A stretch of DNA of 39,987 bases from a bacterium (GCA_030647265.1 JAUSJM010000008.1:1-39987), one strand, 5' to 3'; shown: positions 1 to 9,539, numbered from the stretch's first letter. Notes: generated by a model from the sequence alone, not told the origin. Numbers and translations: made by a program.

Positions 1-849
1 TCCTCCTCCGTCTCCCCCTTCTGGACCCAAATCTATGACCCAATCAGTATTTTTAATAACATCCAGATTATGTTCAATAATAATCACCGTATTTCCAAAG
101 TTGACCAGTTTCCTAAGAATTGTTAATAACCTTTCAATATCAGCAAAATGTAGCCCTGTGGTGGGCTCATCCAGGATATAAACTGTTTGCCCAGTGGGTC
201 TTTTGGAAAGTTCTGCTGCCAATTTTATTCTTTGGGCTTCTCCTCCAGATAAAGTGGTTGCTGGTTGTCCCAACCTGATATAGCCCAGACCTACCTCATT
301 TAGCACTGCCAGCTTATTCTTAATCTGGGGAATATTGGCAAAAAACTGCAAGGATTCTTCCACTGTCATCTCTAAAACTTCAGCAATATTTTTTTCCTTA
401 AAGTGAATCTCTAAAGCCTCCCGGTTATACCTTTTCCCCTGACAGGCCTCACAGGTCACATAAACATCCGGTAAAAATTGCATCTCAATTTTAATCTGTC
501 CCTCTCCTTCACAAACTTCACACCTCCCCCCTTTAACGTTAAAGCTGAACCTGCCCGGACCATAACCTCTTACTTTAGCCTCGGGTGAATTTGCAAAAAG
601 CTCTCTCATGAAGGTAAAGGCTCCGGTGTAAGTGGCAGGGTTGGAACGGGGCGTTCTACCGATGGGAGATTGATCCACCAATGCTACCTTGTCCACATAA
701 TCAATGCCTTCTATCCCCTGATGCTTGCCTGCTCTCTCTCTGGTTCTGTAAAATTTGGCTGCTAGGGCCTTATAAAGAATGTCATGAATGAGAGTTGATT
801 TACCAGAGCCGGATACTCCGGTGACAGCGATAAATTGCCCCAAAGGAAA
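1..849 (-). pseudogene. uvrA: UvrA C-terminal half, cut off from its N-terminal half by an in-frame TAG; runs off the window
   Basis: Reading the minus strand past the TAG at 850-852 gives 283 uninterrupted codons in the same frame to the window edge. They encode the second ATPase module of the excision-repair damage sensor UvrA: Walker [12 protein letters not shown], the second zinc finger as a CEVC...CEAC pair, the [12 protein letters not shown] signature, [10 protein letters not shown] Walker B, and the closing [11 protein letters not shown]. No frameshift or other stop is present. The residue lost to the stop lies between NIDV and FPLGQF, where the family usually has a charged residue, so a single GAG or AAG to TAG change explains it. 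Whether any of this half is translated depends on readthrough or re-initiation, which the sequence does not decide. Confidence 0.9.
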
Positions 850-2847
850 CTACACATCAATGTTTTTGAGATTATGCTCTGAAGCCTTTAAAACCTTTAA
901 AGTACCCACATTAACATAAGGTCTTTCCAGCTTTCCATCCACCTCCACCTTTTTCTTTCCTGCCAAATATCTCCCTGTTAAGGAGTTAGGGTCTTTCTTA
1001 ATCTCAGAAGGTTCTCCTTGGGCCACTACTCTGCCCCCATGTTCTCCCGCTCCCGGTCCGAAGTCAATTAAAAAATCAGCATTCTCCATGGTTTCCTGGT
1101 CATGTTCTACCACCACTACGGTATTTCCCAAATCCCGAAGTCTCTTAAGTGTTTCAATTAACCTCATATTATCCCGCTGATGCAGCCCGATAGAAGGCTC
1201 ATCTAAAACATAAAGTACTCCGGAAAGACCCGAACCGATTTGGGAAGCCAGCCGGATTCTTTGTGCTTCTCCTCCTGCCAAAGTAGCTGAAGCCCGATCC
1301 AAAGTCAGATAATCCAGCCCCACATCAACCAAAAACTGCAGCCTGGATTTAATCTCCTTAATAATGGAGTCAGCAATAGTCAGCTCCCTTTTCGAAAGAA
1401 GAGGCGCTTGCAGTTTACTAACCCATGTCAAAGCTTCTCTCACCGACCGAGAGGTCACTTCACTGATACTAAGCTTGTCCACAGTGATTGATAAAACTTC
1501 TATTTTTAACCTTGCTCCCCGGCACTGGGAGCAAATTTCTGTCACCATATATTTTTCAATCTCTCTTTTGACATACTCTGATGCCGTTTCCTGATACCTT
1601 CTTTCTAAATTGGTTACCAACCCCTCAAACTCGGTGCAGAAGTGAGTCCATCTGTCTTCCCGGTTTTTCCCCTCTACTTTAAACTGATCCTTACCTGCTC
1701 CATAAAGTAATACCTTCTTTGCTTCCTCAGAGATCTCTCCAATCCTGGTGTTGATACTAAAATCATATTCCTTACCAACCGCCTCAATTAGCCTCTTAAA
1801 CCAGGTGTCACTCTCTCCCAGGTTAGACCAAGGAAGCACTCCTCCTTCCGCGATAGAGAGGATAGGATTTAAAATACTTTCCGCATCGATCTTCAGCAAC
1901 GCTCCCAAACCTGTGCAGTTGGGACAAGCTCCGTGAGGAGAGTTAAAGGAAAAGCTCCGCGGTTCAATCTCCGGCAAGGCAATATTGTCAACAGGACAGG
2001 CAAACTTTTCTGAATACAAGATGTCTTCCATCTTTTTAGGATTAGGAGGAAACTCCAGCGAGGCATCTAAGACATCCGAGATGATAACCAAGCCTTCACC
2101 TAATTTAAGCGCTGTTTCAATACTTTGGTGTAATCTTGAGGACATCTGTTGCTCGTGAATACTTTTGTTGTCCAAAACTAGCCTGTCTATCACAACATCT
2201 ATGGAATGTTTGTTAGTTTTAATAAGTACTAAGTCGTCGCTTAAATCTCTCACCTGTCCATCTATCCGAACTTTAGAAAAACCCTTCTTTCGTAGATCTT
2301 CAAATAACCCACTATACTCTCCCTTTCTGTCTTTAACCACCGGAGCTAATATCATCACTCTCCTCCCCTTTCTGATATCTGATGTCTGACCCGCTTCGCC
2401 AGCGAAGCGAGGCGAGCGACTGACGACTCTTTCTACTATTTGTTCCACGCTCATCCGGGAGATTTCTTGACCACAGATTGGGCAATGAGGATGCCCTACT
2501 CTGGCAAAAAGCAGCCTTAAGTAATCATAGATCTCGGTGGTGGTCCCTACTGTGGAACGGGGGTTGTGTGAGGCGGACTTTTGATCAATGGAGATGGCAG
2601 GAGAAAGCCCTTCAATATAATCTACATCGGGTTTATCCATCACACCCAAAAACTGCCGGGCGTAGGCAGAGAGGGATTCTACATACCTTCTTTGCCCTTC
2701 AGCATATAGAGTATCAAAAGCCAAAGAAGATTTCCCGGAACCGGAGATTCCTGTTAAAACTACCAGCTTATTCTTAGGGATATCCAGATCAACGTTTTTA
2801 AGATTATGTTCCCTAGCTCCCCTGATGATAATTTTGTCAGTACTCAT
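850..2847 (-). CDS. uvrA: Excinuclease ABC subunit UvrA, N-terminal 665 residues
   Basis: UvrA is the DNA-damage recognition ATPase of nucleotide excision repair and loads UvrB. Residues 33-41 (GISGSGKSS) form the first Walker A. Further on come the CPICG region, the first zinc finger, the first ABC signature (LAGGEAQRI) and [12 protein letters not shown]. The protein stops just as the second ATPase module begins (HNLKNIDV), against roughly 940 residues for the family. The first zinc finger reads CPVD...CPNC, so one of the four usual cysteines is Asp. A stretch encoding SPRFAGEAG is an in-frame repeat insertion. It is the last gene of the uvrB-unknown-uvrA group. As read, the protein lacks its distal ATPase and should be non-functional unless the stop is bypassed or is an error. 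Confidence 0.93.
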   Translation of the reverse strand: MSTDKIIIRGAREHNLKNVDLDIPKNKLVVLTGISGSGKSSLAFDTLYAEGQRRYVESLSAYARQFLGVMDKPDVDYIEGLSPAISIDQKSASHNPRSTVGTTTEIYDYLRLLFARVGHPHCPICGQEISRMSVEQIVERVVSRSPRFAGEAGQTSDIRKGRRVMILAPVVKDRKGEYSGLFEDLRKKGFSKVRIDGQVRDLSDDLVLIKTNKHSIDVVIDRLVLDNKSIHEQQMSSRLHQSIETALKLGEGLVIISDVLDASLEFPPNPKKMEDILYSEKFACPVDNIALPEIEPRSFSFNSPHGACPNCTGLGALLKIDAESILNPILSIAEGGVLPWSNLGESDTWFKRLIEAVGKEYDFSINTRIGEISEEAKKVLLYGAGKDQFKVEGKNREDRWTHFCTEFEGLVTNLERRYQETASEYVKREIEKYMVTEICSQCRGARLKIEVLSITVDKLSISEVTSRSVREALTWVSKLQAPLLSKRELTIADSIIKEIKSRLQFLVDVGLDYLTLDRASATLAGGEAQRIRLASQIGSGLSGVLYVLDEPSIGLHQRDNMRLIETLKRLRDLGNTVVVVEHDQETMENADFLIDFGPGAGEHGGRVVAQGEPSEIKKDPNSLTGRYLAGKKKVEVDGKLERPYVNVGTLKVLKASEHNLKNIDV
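2371..2420 (+). repeat. Composite repeat inserted in frame in uvrA (palindromic element plus short words)
   Basis: Positions 2393-2417 form a 25-bp element: a perfect 7-bp stem with a 2-base loop (8 bp if the outer base pair is counted), followed by GAGGCGAGC. The copy in htpX at 34634-34658 matches 22 of 25 positions. Next to it, 2371-2390 is a short-word repeat (TCTGATATCT then GATGTCTGAC). On the minus strand the core is read as SPRFAGEAG without breaking the uvrA frame. Confidence 0.8.
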
Positions 2848-2910
2848 ACGAATATTTCCCGAAAGAGGAAACGATCCATTTTAACCCATTTGACAAGATT
2901 TTAAAAGGGG

Positions 2911-3213
2911 TTAGGAGGACAACAGTAATTTTTTACGTCTAGACTTTCCAGCTTCAGCAATAACAGCTTCAACCTCAGAAAGATGCTGTCCGAAAGCATT
3001 CTTTAAAGCATCCTCAACTGCTTCCGTTTCCTCTTTTAAGTATTTATCACCTCTCCCTGCACAGACAATTTTCCTATTTCGCAAATATGCCCTAATGATT
3101 GGTTCCCAAAAAGAAGGTTTCCCAGACCTTACTTCTTCTATCGTTCTCCTAGTCCATTCTTCCTGTTCATCCGATGTAAGGTCAAAACAATACTCTCTAA
3201 AAAATTCACTCAT
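2911..3213 (-). CDS. Hypothetical 100-aa protein between uvrB and uvrA
   Basis: Small charged protein with no family I recognise. It starts 11 bases after the uvrB stop and ends 63 bases before uvrA, all on one strand, so it is probably co-transcribed with the excision-repair genes. It has no membrane segment or cysteine motif. The middle is aromatic/basic (AYLRNRKIVCAGRGDKYLKEE) and the C-terminus is Lys/Arg-rich (KSRRKKLLLSS), which would suit nucleic-acid contact, but this is only a guess. A TATAAT overlaps the uvrB stop codon, 10 bases before its ATG, and could give it an internal promoter. Base use is like its neighbours. Confidence 0.6.
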   Translation of the reverse strand: MSEFFREYCFDLTSDEQEEWTRRTIEEVRSGKPSFWEPIIRAYLRNRKIVCAGRGDKYLKEETEAVEDALKNAFGQHLSEVEAVIAEAGKSRRKKLLLSS

Positions 3214-3224
3214 GATAGCCTTGA

Positions 3225-5189
3225 TTATACACTTAACTCTTTAATCTGATCCCTTAGTTTGGCTGCTGTTTCAAAGTCTAAGACATCTGCTGCCTGTTTC
3301 ATCTCTTCTTCCAAATATTTGATAATCCTTTGTCTTTCAGAAACAGGGATATCTTCTACCCTTAAGACCTCTTCACCTTTTTCTTCCTCAATCTTTTCTA
3401 TTAACCTCTCCCTTAAAGCCTTTTCTATTGATCTGGGAGTTATATGATGTTTCTTGTTATACTCTTCCTGATGCTTTTTTCTCCTTTGGACTTCCTCCAT
3501 AGCAGCTTTCATGGAACCTGTAACATGATCAGCATACATCACCACTTTCCCCTCTACATGTCTGGCAGCCCTTCCCATGGTTTGAATTAAAGAGGTCCTG
3601 GACCTTAAAAATCCTTCCTTGTCAGCATCCAAAATGGCTACCAGGGAAACTTCAGGCAAATCCAGTCCTTCCCGAAGTAAATTAATACCCACAATGACAT
3701 CAAACTCCCCTAATCTTAGAGATTGTAAAATATCACTCCTTTTTAGAGTCTCCACATCAGAATGTAGGTAGCTCACCTTGATACCCCTCTCCTTTAAATA
3801 CTCTGATAGATCTTCCGCTGTTCTTTTAGTCATCGTAGTCACCAGTGTCCTTTGACCCTTTTTCACCCTAGCTTCTATCTCCAAGATTAAATCTTCTATC
3901 TGTCCCTCCAGAGGTTTCACCACTATCTCCGGATCCAAAATCCCGGTGGGCCTGATTAATTGTTCAGCTACCCCGTCTTTCCCAGCTAAAGAAATTTCAT
4001 ACTCATCAGGTGTGGCTGAAGTGTAAATGGCAGTATTAATAGATCTCATAAACTCCTCAAATTTTAAAGGTCTGTTATCTAAAGCTGAAGGAAGCCTGAA
4101 ACCAAACTCGATTAAGGTTTCTTTTCTGGACCTGTCTCCATGGTACATGCCTCTAATCTGGGGCAATGTGATATGAGACTCATCAATAATAATTAAAAAA
4201 TTGTCTGGAAAATATTTAAGTAACGAATAAGGTGTCTCTCCGGGTTGTCTCCCATCAAAATACCGGGAGTAGTTTTCAATGCCGTTGCAATAGCCAAATT
4301 CTTTGATCATCTCCAAATCATAGTGTGTTCTTTGTTCTATCCTTTGGGCTTCTAGTAATTTCCCCTGGGAATGAAGTTCTTTGAGTCTGCTTTCCAAATC
4401 TGCCTCGATCTGCTTCAATGCCGGTTCCACCCTTTGGCCAGGGGTAATGTAGTGCTTGGCAGGATAGATTACTTTTGTTTCCTCGGTAGGAGTCAGATCT
4501 CCGGTCAAGGGGTTCAAGATAGATACCCTTTCTACCTTATCTCCCAAAAGTTCTACCCTGATGGCATTATCTAAATATGAGGGAAAAATATCAATCGTAT
4601 CTCCTCTCACTCTGAAAGTAGAGCGGTGAAAATCAATGTCATTTCTTTGATAGTACATCTTATTCAAGATCTTTAACATCTGCTCCAGGTTTACTTTCAT
4701 CCCTGCTTTGACTTCCAAAATAGCCTGACCATACTCCACAGGGGAACCAAGGTTGTAGATAGCAGAAACAGAGGCTACCACCACCACATCTTTTCTGGTC
4801 ATGAGTGATGCTGTAGCAGAAAGTCTAAGCTTTTCAATCTCCTCATTAATTTGGGTCTCTTTCTCAATATAGGTATCAGATTGGGGGATATAGGCTTCCG
4901 GTTGATAATAATCATAATAGGAAACAAAATACTCTACAGCATTTTTGGGGAAAATAGACCTAAACTCCTGGGCTAGCTGTCCAGCTAGGGTTTTATTATG
5001 GGAGATTATCAAGGTGGGTCTTTGGGTAGCCTGGATCACATTAGCCATGGTAAAGGTTTTACCGGAACCTGTTACTCCCAGTAAAACCTGGTGCTCTTTT
5101 CCACTATTGATCCCCTCCACTAATTTTTGGATAGCCTGAGGTTGGTCCCCCGTAGGTTTAAAGTCAGAAACAATTTGAAACTTAGGCAT
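3225..5189 (-). CDS. uvrB: Excinuclease ABC subunit UvrB
   Basis: UvrB is the helicase-like subunit that verifies damage and positions UvrC. The 654 residues match the family's usual length and are intact. Visible features: Walker A GVTGSGKT near residue 40, the beta-hairpin [12 protein letters not shown] near residue 95, DESH Walker B near 340, the helicase C block [14 protein letters not shown] with RAARH, and the C-terminal UVR motif ([15 protein letters not shown]) that docks with UvrC. It is the first gene of the uvrB-unknown-uvrA unit and is divergent from the ATPase gene at 5274. An extended -10 lies 7 bases before the ATG and there is no Shine-Dalgarno sequence, so the mRNA is probably leaderless. 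Confidence 0.97.
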   Translation of the reverse strand: MPKFQIVSDFKPTGDQPQAIQKLVEGINSGKEHQVLLGVTGSGKTFTMANVIQATQRPTLIISHNKTLAGQLAQEFRSIFPKNAVEYFVSYYDYYQPEAYIPQSDTYIEKETQINEEIEKLRLSATASLMTRKDVVVVASVSAIYNLGSPVEYGQAILEVKAGMKVNLEQMLKILNKMYYQRNDIDFHRSTFRVRGDTIDIFPSYLDNAIRVELLGDKVERVSILNPLTGDLTPTEETKVIYPAKHYITPGQRVEPALKQIEADLESRLKELHSQGKLLEAQRIEQRTHYDLEMIKEFGYCNGIENYSRYFDGRQPGETPYSLLKYFPDNFLIIIDESHITLPQIRGMYHGDRSRKETLIEFGFRLPSALDNRPLKFEEFMRSINTAIYTSATPDEYEISLAGKDGVAEQLIRPTGILDPEIVVKPLEGQIEDLILEIEARVKKGQRTLVTTMTKRTAEDLSEYLKERGIKVSYLHSDVETLKRSDILQSLRLGEFDVIVGINLLREGLDLPEVSLVAILDADKEGFLRSRTSLIQTMGRAARHVEGKVVMYADHVTGSMKAAMEEVQRRKKHQEEYNKKHHITPRSIEKALRERLIEKIEEEKGEEVLRVEDIPVSERQRIIKYLEEEMKQAADVLDFETAAKLRDQIKELSV

Positions 5190-5196
5190 GCCTTAA

Positions 5197-5205
5197 AGTA
5201 TACCA
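5197..5205 (-). promoter_or_regulatory. Extended -10 promoter of uvrB
   Basis: Minus strand reads TGGTATACT, then 7 bases, then the uvrB ATG. This predicts a transcript starting at or within a base or two of the start codon. There is no convincing -35; the TGn extension may substitute for it. Confidence 0.6.
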
Positions 5206-5236
5206 CTTACCAAATAAAAACCGAAGATAGTAATCT

Positions 5237-5265
5237 TTGAGTTTTTAGTTTCATATAGGTATACT
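5237..5265 (+). promoter_or_regulatory. Sigma-70-type promoter of the VirB4/VirD4-like gene
   Basis: TTGAGT, a 17-base spacer, and TATACT, with the ATG 8 bases after the -10. The predicted leader is zero to two bases. The -10 faces the divergent uvrB -10 across about 55 bases. Confidence 0.65.
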
Positions 5266-5273
5266 TAACATAA

Positions 5274-7631
5274 ATGGAAGTTGGGACTTCAGCTGCTAGC
5301 GGAGCAACTAATCTACTCTCTCAGTTATTGAGCATTTTTATGACCATTGTTTTAGCTATCATGGTAACTCTCCTAGGTACACTTATCCTTAAAAAACTTC
5401 TTTCCAAACTTTCCTACAACAAATCCCTAAAGAATGGGCTCAATAATCCTAACAAAGTTTGCCTCTTTATTAAAATTCCCCCTTCCAGCGATAAAGCTGA
5501 AAGCTCCATGGAGGAATTTTTAAGAACCCTGCACCGGGTTTTACCAAATAACACTAACTTTTCCTTAGAACTTGTTTCCAGTGAGCAGTTCCTGAGGTTT
5601 TATATATGCCTGCCCAAAGACTTAAAAAGTCTTTTGGAATCTCAACTTTATGCCCAATATCCCGATGCTGAAATAGAAGAAGTTCCTGACTATCTCTCCT
5701 CAATTCCAGAGAATACAGCTTTAGCCCAGATAGATTTTAAGCGAAGCAGTGTCCATCCCTTTAATACCTACAAAAGCCTAGAGGAAAACCTCTTAAGAAA
5801 CCTTTCAGCCCTGCTTTCTAAATCTGAACCAGGAGAAAGGGCAGTCCTTCAACTGGCTCTAAAAAGAGTAGGCTCTAAATGGTGGGAGAGAGGTTTTAAA
5901 TCCTGGTATTTTAAATCCTTTGGAAAAAAGTACAATGAAGAAGATACTCCCACTCCTGCCCACAGCAAGCTTTCCCAGGATCTTTATTTAGGAAAGCTTC
6001 GTTTGGCTTACACCGCTCGAGATAAGGCTACAGCTGAAGGAAAGTTAAACACCTTGATCACTCTATTTAAGGGGATTAAAGGTTCTCACAACGAGTTAAA
6101 GAAAAAGACGTTTCTCTTTGGAAGGAATTTGAACTCGGAGTTGCAGGCGAGAGTTTTTGAATCACCCGATCTTTGGAGTCCAGCTGAACTTTCTACAATC
6201 TATCATTTTCCCTATAAAAATAACCTGGTCTCCAATGTAGTCAGCACCACCTCCAAAAGATCTCCTGGTCCTGATGTTTTGCCTGCTTTTGGAGTAGTTA
6301 ACTCTCAAGAGGTCTCCTTCTTTGGGCAAACCAATTACCGGAATGAGAGAAAAGTTTTCGGCATCAAAAGAATAGACAGAAGAAGGCACATGTATGTCAT
6401 CGGAAAAACCGGGTCAGGTAAATCAAGATTACTGGAACTGCTCTTGATCTCTGATATTAAGGAAGGTTATGGCTGCTGTCTGCTTGATCCCCACGGTGAT
6501 TTGGCTGATGAACTGTTGATGTTCGTTCCTAGGGAAAGACTGGAAGATGTAGTTTATGTTAATCCTGCTGATACAGCCTTTCCGGTAGGTTTTAACCCCT
6601 TGGAACCGGTTTCTGACCCGGAGATTAGGCAGCATCTTTCCACCTTCTTTATAGCTATCTTTAAAAAACTCTTTGCCTTCAACTGGAATCCCCGGATGGA
6701 ACATTTAATCCGTTATATGACCTTAGCACTTTTAGAAACTCCAGATTCTAATATCTTGGGTATTCCCAGGCTTCTGTCTGATACAGCTTTCAGGCAAAGG
6801 GTTATCATGCAGATCCAGGACCCGGTAGTAAAAAGCTTTTGGACAAATGAGTTTTCTGCCTGGAATGAAAGGTTTGCTAACGATGCTGTTATTCCTATTT
6901 TGAACAAAGTTGGTCAGTTTGTAGCTAACCCTATTGTCAGAAATATGGTGGGACAAAGAAAAAACTCTTTGGATTTTGGAAAGTTTATGGATGAAGGAAA
7001 AATTGTTATCTTAAATATCTCCAAGGGAAAACTCGGTGAGGACAATATTGCTTTACTGGGTTCCATGTTTATTACCAAAATCCAGCAGGCTGCTTTAGCC
7101 AGGGCTAAAATTCCCGAGGAACAAAGGCGGGATTTTTACTTTTATGTTGATGAGTTTCAAAACTTTGCCACTGATGCTTTCTCCAGTATCTTATCTGAGG
7201 CCAGAAAATACCGTTTAAATCTGACAGTGGCTCACCAATACATGGCCCAACTTCCGGAAGATGTCAAAGCTACCACCTTTGGAAATGTGGGAACTATTGT
7301 TTCCTTTGCTGTCGGTGGCGATGATGCCAACTATTTAGCCAAAGAATTTGCCCCCACCTTTTCTGCTGAAGATTTAATTAATTTAAACATGAGGGAGATG
7401 TATGTCAAAATGTCCATTGATGGAAAGTTGGCTCCACCTTTTTCTGCCCAAACCATTGATGTTCCCAAACCTACCTTTGATTACTCCACAGAAATAGTTA
7501 ATGCTTCCAAGATGAAATACGGTAAAAACAGGGTTCAGGTAGAAAATGAGATTGCCCGCTGGAGCCAGTCTGTAAATCCTATTGATAACTCATCTGGGGA
7601 CAAAGACAACTTCCCCGAACCAATAATTTAA
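5274..7631 (+). CDS. VirB4/VirD4-like (HerA-FtsK superfamily) membrane-anchored DNA-translocase ATPase
   Basis: 785 residues. An N-terminal membrane segment (about residues 15-42) is followed by about 300 residues without a clear motif. The ATPase core has Walker A VIGKTGSGKS and LLDPHGDLADELL. Further on, NISKGKLGEDNIALLG leads to the Walker B region FYFYVDEFQNFATD and to LTVAHQYMAQL. This is the layout of type IV secretion ATPases and coupling proteins, which pump DNA or protein across membranes. No relaxase, pilin or other T4SS gene is in the window, so it may act alone in DNA uptake or transfer, as such solitary copies in CPR genomes have been suggested to do (inference). Its 3' end converges on the DUF5615 gene. 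Confidence 0.8.
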   Translation: MEVGTSAASGATNLLSQLLSIFMTIVLAIMVTLLGTLILKKLLSKLSYNKSLKNGLNNPNKVCLFIKIPPSSDKAESSMEEFLRTLHRVLPNNTNFSLELVSSEQFLRFYICLPKDLKSLLESQLYAQYPDAEIEEVPDYLSSIPENTALAQIDFKRSSVHPFNTYKSLEENLLRNLSALLSKSEPGERAVLQLALKRVGSKWWERGFKSWYFKSFGKKYNEEDTPTPAHSKLSQDLYLGKLRLAYTARDKATAEGKLNTLITLFKGIKGSHNELKKKTFLFGRNLNSELQARVFESPDLWSPAELSTIYHFPYKNNLVSNVVSTTSKRSPGPDVLPAFGVVNSQEVSFFGQTNYRNERKVFGIKRIDRRRHMYVIGKTGSGKSRLLELLLISDIKEGYGCCLLDPHGDLADELLMFVPRERLEDVVYVNPADTAFPVGFNPLEPVSDPEIRQHLSTFFIAIFKKLFAFNWNPRMEHLIRYMTLALLETPDSNILGIPRLLSDTAFRQRVIMQIQDPVVKSFWTNEFSAWNERFANDAVIPILNKVGQFVANPIVRNMVGQRKNSLDFGKFMDEGKIVILNISKGKLGEDNIALLGSMFITKIQQAALARAKIPEEQRRDFYFYVDEFQNFATDAFSSILSEARKYRLNLTVAHQYMAQLPEDVKATTFGNVGTIVSFAVGGDDANYLAKEFAPTFSAEDLINLNMREMYVKMSIDGKLAPPFSAQTIDVPKPTFDYSTEIVNASKMKYGKNRVQVENEIARWSQSVNPIDNSSGDKDNFPEPII

Positions 7632-7664
7632 TAATTTTATCTTTGCAAGACGTGGTCTGGGAGG

Positions 7665-7997
7665 CTAAATATCATTATCAGAAATAACTACAAACTTTCC
7701 TTGAAATTTCATGTTTGATGTAAGTACTTTTAATAGAACTCTCTTTTTATTCTCAACAGATTCGTCTTTTAATCTTAACAAGATAACACCACTGTGGATT
7801 AACCTCTCCTTAAACACCAATTCCCCAAAATCTTTATCAAGGGTAATTAAAATCCTCTTTTCTTCATTAGCGATTTCTAATACTCCATAATCGGTTATAC
7901 CAGGAGCAAATTCTGAAACAGAGATAATATCAAAGCCAGATTTTCGTAGGAATTTTGGAACCTGAATACCGAGGTTTTCGTCAGCGACGAATTTCAT
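7665..7997 (-). CDS. DUF5615 PIN-like protein, probable toxin
   Basis: 110 residues beginning MKFVADENLG, with acidic residues at 6-7 and a second acidic cluster in LITLDKDFGELVF. This is the DUF5615 (Mut7-C-like, PIN-fold) pattern of putative RNases. The start lies inside the upstream DUF433 gene (17-base overlap), so the two are translationally coupled. Toxin activity is inferred from this common pairing; nothing in the sequence proves it. Confidence 0.82.
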   Translation of the reverse strand: MKFVADENLGIQVPKFLRKSGFDIISVSEFAPGITDYGVLEIANEEKRILITLDKDFGELVFKERLIHSGVILLRLKDESVENKKRVLLKVLTSNMKFQGKFVVISDNDI

Positions 7998-8220
7998 GAA
8001 GATATCTTATCGCTTGAGGTTGAGGTTTGGCAACAGTTTTAGCAGCATACCTCACTGCCTCTTTAATATCTTCTTCAGTTAGCTGAGGAAAATCTTTTAG
8101 AACATCTTCTATCGTTAATTTTTGGGCTAAAAGAGTCAGCACTTGCTCTACGGTAATTCTCGTACCTTCAATAGTAGGCTTTCCCAACATAATTTTAGGA
8201 TTAGTCACAACTTTTTTCAT
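7981..8220 (-). CDS. DUF433 protein, probable antitoxin
   Basis: 79-residue DUF433 protein, a small winged-helix/HTH-type family. KPTIEGTRITVEQVL is the typical N-terminal signature, followed by a second helical part (YPQ-like FPQLTEEDIKEAVRYA). It precedes and overlaps the DUF5615 gene, the usual antitoxin-first order. The promoter TGATATAAT lies exactly 6 bases before the ATG, predicting a leaderless mRNA and, if it autoregulates, an operator there. The probable role is neutralising the DUF5615 nuclease. Confidence 0.82.
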   Translation of the reverse strand: MKKVVTNPKIMLGKPTIEGTRITVEQVLTLLAQKLTIEDVLKDFPQLTEEDIKEAVRYAAKTVAKPQPQAIRYLHEIRR

Positions 8221-8226
8221 ATGTTT

Positions 8227-8235
8227 ATTATATCA
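8227..8235 (-). promoter_or_regulatory. Extended -10 promoter of the DUF433/DUF5615 pair
   Basis: Minus strand TGATATAAT is a perfect extended -10, then six bases, then ATG. There is no -35 match at 17 bp and no room for an SD. It lies directly after the stop of the upstream Cys-rich gene. Confidence 0.7.
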
Positions 8236-9159
8236 TTAAAAGACTAGATCAGACCAGCTGAGATTTTTCTCTTTGAGGTCCTGTAAAATCTGGGTACTTA
8301 CTTTTTCATACTCTTCTTTAGTTAGTTGCCTGTTTAGTAAACAATATTTTTGGTGGCTTAAGCCGGCACAGCCTAAACAATACTGACAATTTTGGCAGTT
8401 AAAAAGATAGTTTGAGTCTTGGCATTTCCCGGTATAAACAAGATAACTGCAATTAAAAGCTTCATCAGAGTCAACTACCTCATAAGAAAGTTCTGATTGA
8501 TATGAATAAGTAAAGTCTAAACAATTACTATTTTGTGCACTATCATATGTATAAGCACAATTTGTTTCCTGATAAGTATCAAAGCAAAGATAACAATCCT
8601 TGCTATGTGAAGTGTAATTACTATAGTCAGAGTTCTCATTTTTGGAGGATTTTGTGGGAATTTTAGGAAACATCTTTATCAGTTCCTCTAAACTTTGTAG
8701 GTTCTTTTCTGGAGAAAGAGTTTTAAATTTTTGTACATCTCTATTGTATTCATCTTCCGTAAGTTGTCGATTAAAAATACAATAAGACTTATTGGATAAA
8801 TTCACACAACCAAACAGATGATGATTGCTATCACAGTTATAACAAAAGTCTGAATCCTGTAAGTTACCAGAATACTCTATATAACTACAGTTAAAACACC
8901 TTACAGCATCAACACACTCATAACACAGTTCACACTCTGAACTATAATCACAATCAATAGAATTGGCAGACATAAAGTTATCATAAAGATAGACACTGTC
9001 ATTACAGTTAGCGTTGTCAAAACAAAACTGCAAGTTCTTACACCAAAAAATAAAATCACCATACTGGCAGTTTTCAGAATAAAGAATATGAGAAGCAAGT
9101 TTAGGTTGAGATAAAACTATTCTCTTTAACTCTCTAAGAAAAATTTCAGCAGTTAACAT
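8236..9159 (-). CDS. Cysteine-rich repeat protein of a CPR-typical family
   Basis: 307 residues dominated by short units with Cys or Asn about every five to ten residues (for example CELCYECVDAVRCFNCSYIEY), suggesting a repetitive beta-solenoid or metal-binding scaffold. The chain is an internal duplication: each half ends in a conserved tail, CIFNRQLTEDEY and CLLNRQLTKEEY. I recognise this as the part of a protein common in CPR genomes (sometimes mislabelled CaiB/BaiF) that normally follows an N-terminal zinc ribbon in one chain. Here the zinc ribbon is a separate upstream gene, joined by a TAATG stop-start overlap. GGAGG lies before the ATG, so translation uses an SD. There is no signal peptide; the role is unknown. 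Confidence 0.72.
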   Translation of the reverse strand: MLTAEIFLRELKRIVLSQPKLASHILYSENCQYGDFIFWCKNLQFCFDNANCNDSVYLYDNFMSANSIDCDYSSECELCYECVDAVRCFNCSYIEYSGNLQDSDFCYNCDSNHHLFGCVNLSNKSYCIFNRQLTEDEYNRDVQKFKTLSPEKNLQSLEELIKMFPKIPTKSSKNENSDYSNYTSHSKDCYLCFDTYQETNCAYTYDSAQNSNCLDFTYSYQSELSYEVVDSDEAFNCSYLVYTGKCQDSNYLFNCQNCQYCLGCAGLSHQKYCLLNRQLTKEEYEKVSTQILQDLKEKNLSWSDLVF

Positions 9160-9470
9160 TAAACCTCCGGAAGGGGATCCTTGATGATCGGATCATTTTC
9201 TAAAAAATATTGGTCATAGTCCTTTTTACAAAGTATGGTGTTAGTAACTTTAGAAGGGTCATAAGCCACTACAATCTCTGTACCACATTTTTGACACTTA
9301 GTTTTATAAAGTGTTCTTTCAGATCCTCTCAAAGCCAATCTTCTTTTCTGCCTGCAGGTGGGACAATTTTTAGGCAGAGGCAGACCTTTATCGTTTAAAA
9401 ACTTTTGTTCCTGATCAATAACTAAAAACTGCTTGCCACATTGAGCACAAGTTTGAGTTATCGCTGCCAT
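9159..9470 (-). CDS. Zinc-ribbon protein, partner of the Cys-rich repeat protein
   Basis: 103 residues with three CxxC knuckles: CAQC, CPTC and CQKC, plus a single Cys in ILCKK. The pattern CPTCRQKRRLALRGSERTLYKTKCQKCG matches the N-terminal part of the CPR Cys-rich family. I chose the internal ATG at 9470 over the ORF start at 9611. The longer form would run antisense through the lexA start and has no family similarity, and the shorter one begins MAAITQTCAQCG. Minus strand TATGCT lies 6 bases before this ATG. It overlaps the next gene by one base (TAATG). It probably acts with that gene as a split version of one protein. Confidence 0.72.
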   Translation of the reverse strand: MAAITQTCAQCGKQFLVIDQEQKFLNDKGLPLPKNCPTCRQKRRLALRGSERTLYKTKCQKCGTEIVVAYDPSKVTNTILCKKDYDQYFLENDPIIKDPLPEV

Positions 9471-9539
9471 GCACCTAGCATAACTTATAACTTCTACCCT
9501 TGCAAGACTGTTTATTGACATATTTTGATATAAAAAATA

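Noticed and set aside
850-852. Recoding of TAG as a sense codon
   Set aside because: TAG ends htpX at the expected place, and no other conserved gene in the window is interrupted by TAG.
2478-2777. 99-aa plus-strand ORF inside uvrA
   Set aside because: Shadow of a strongly conserved region of uvrA.
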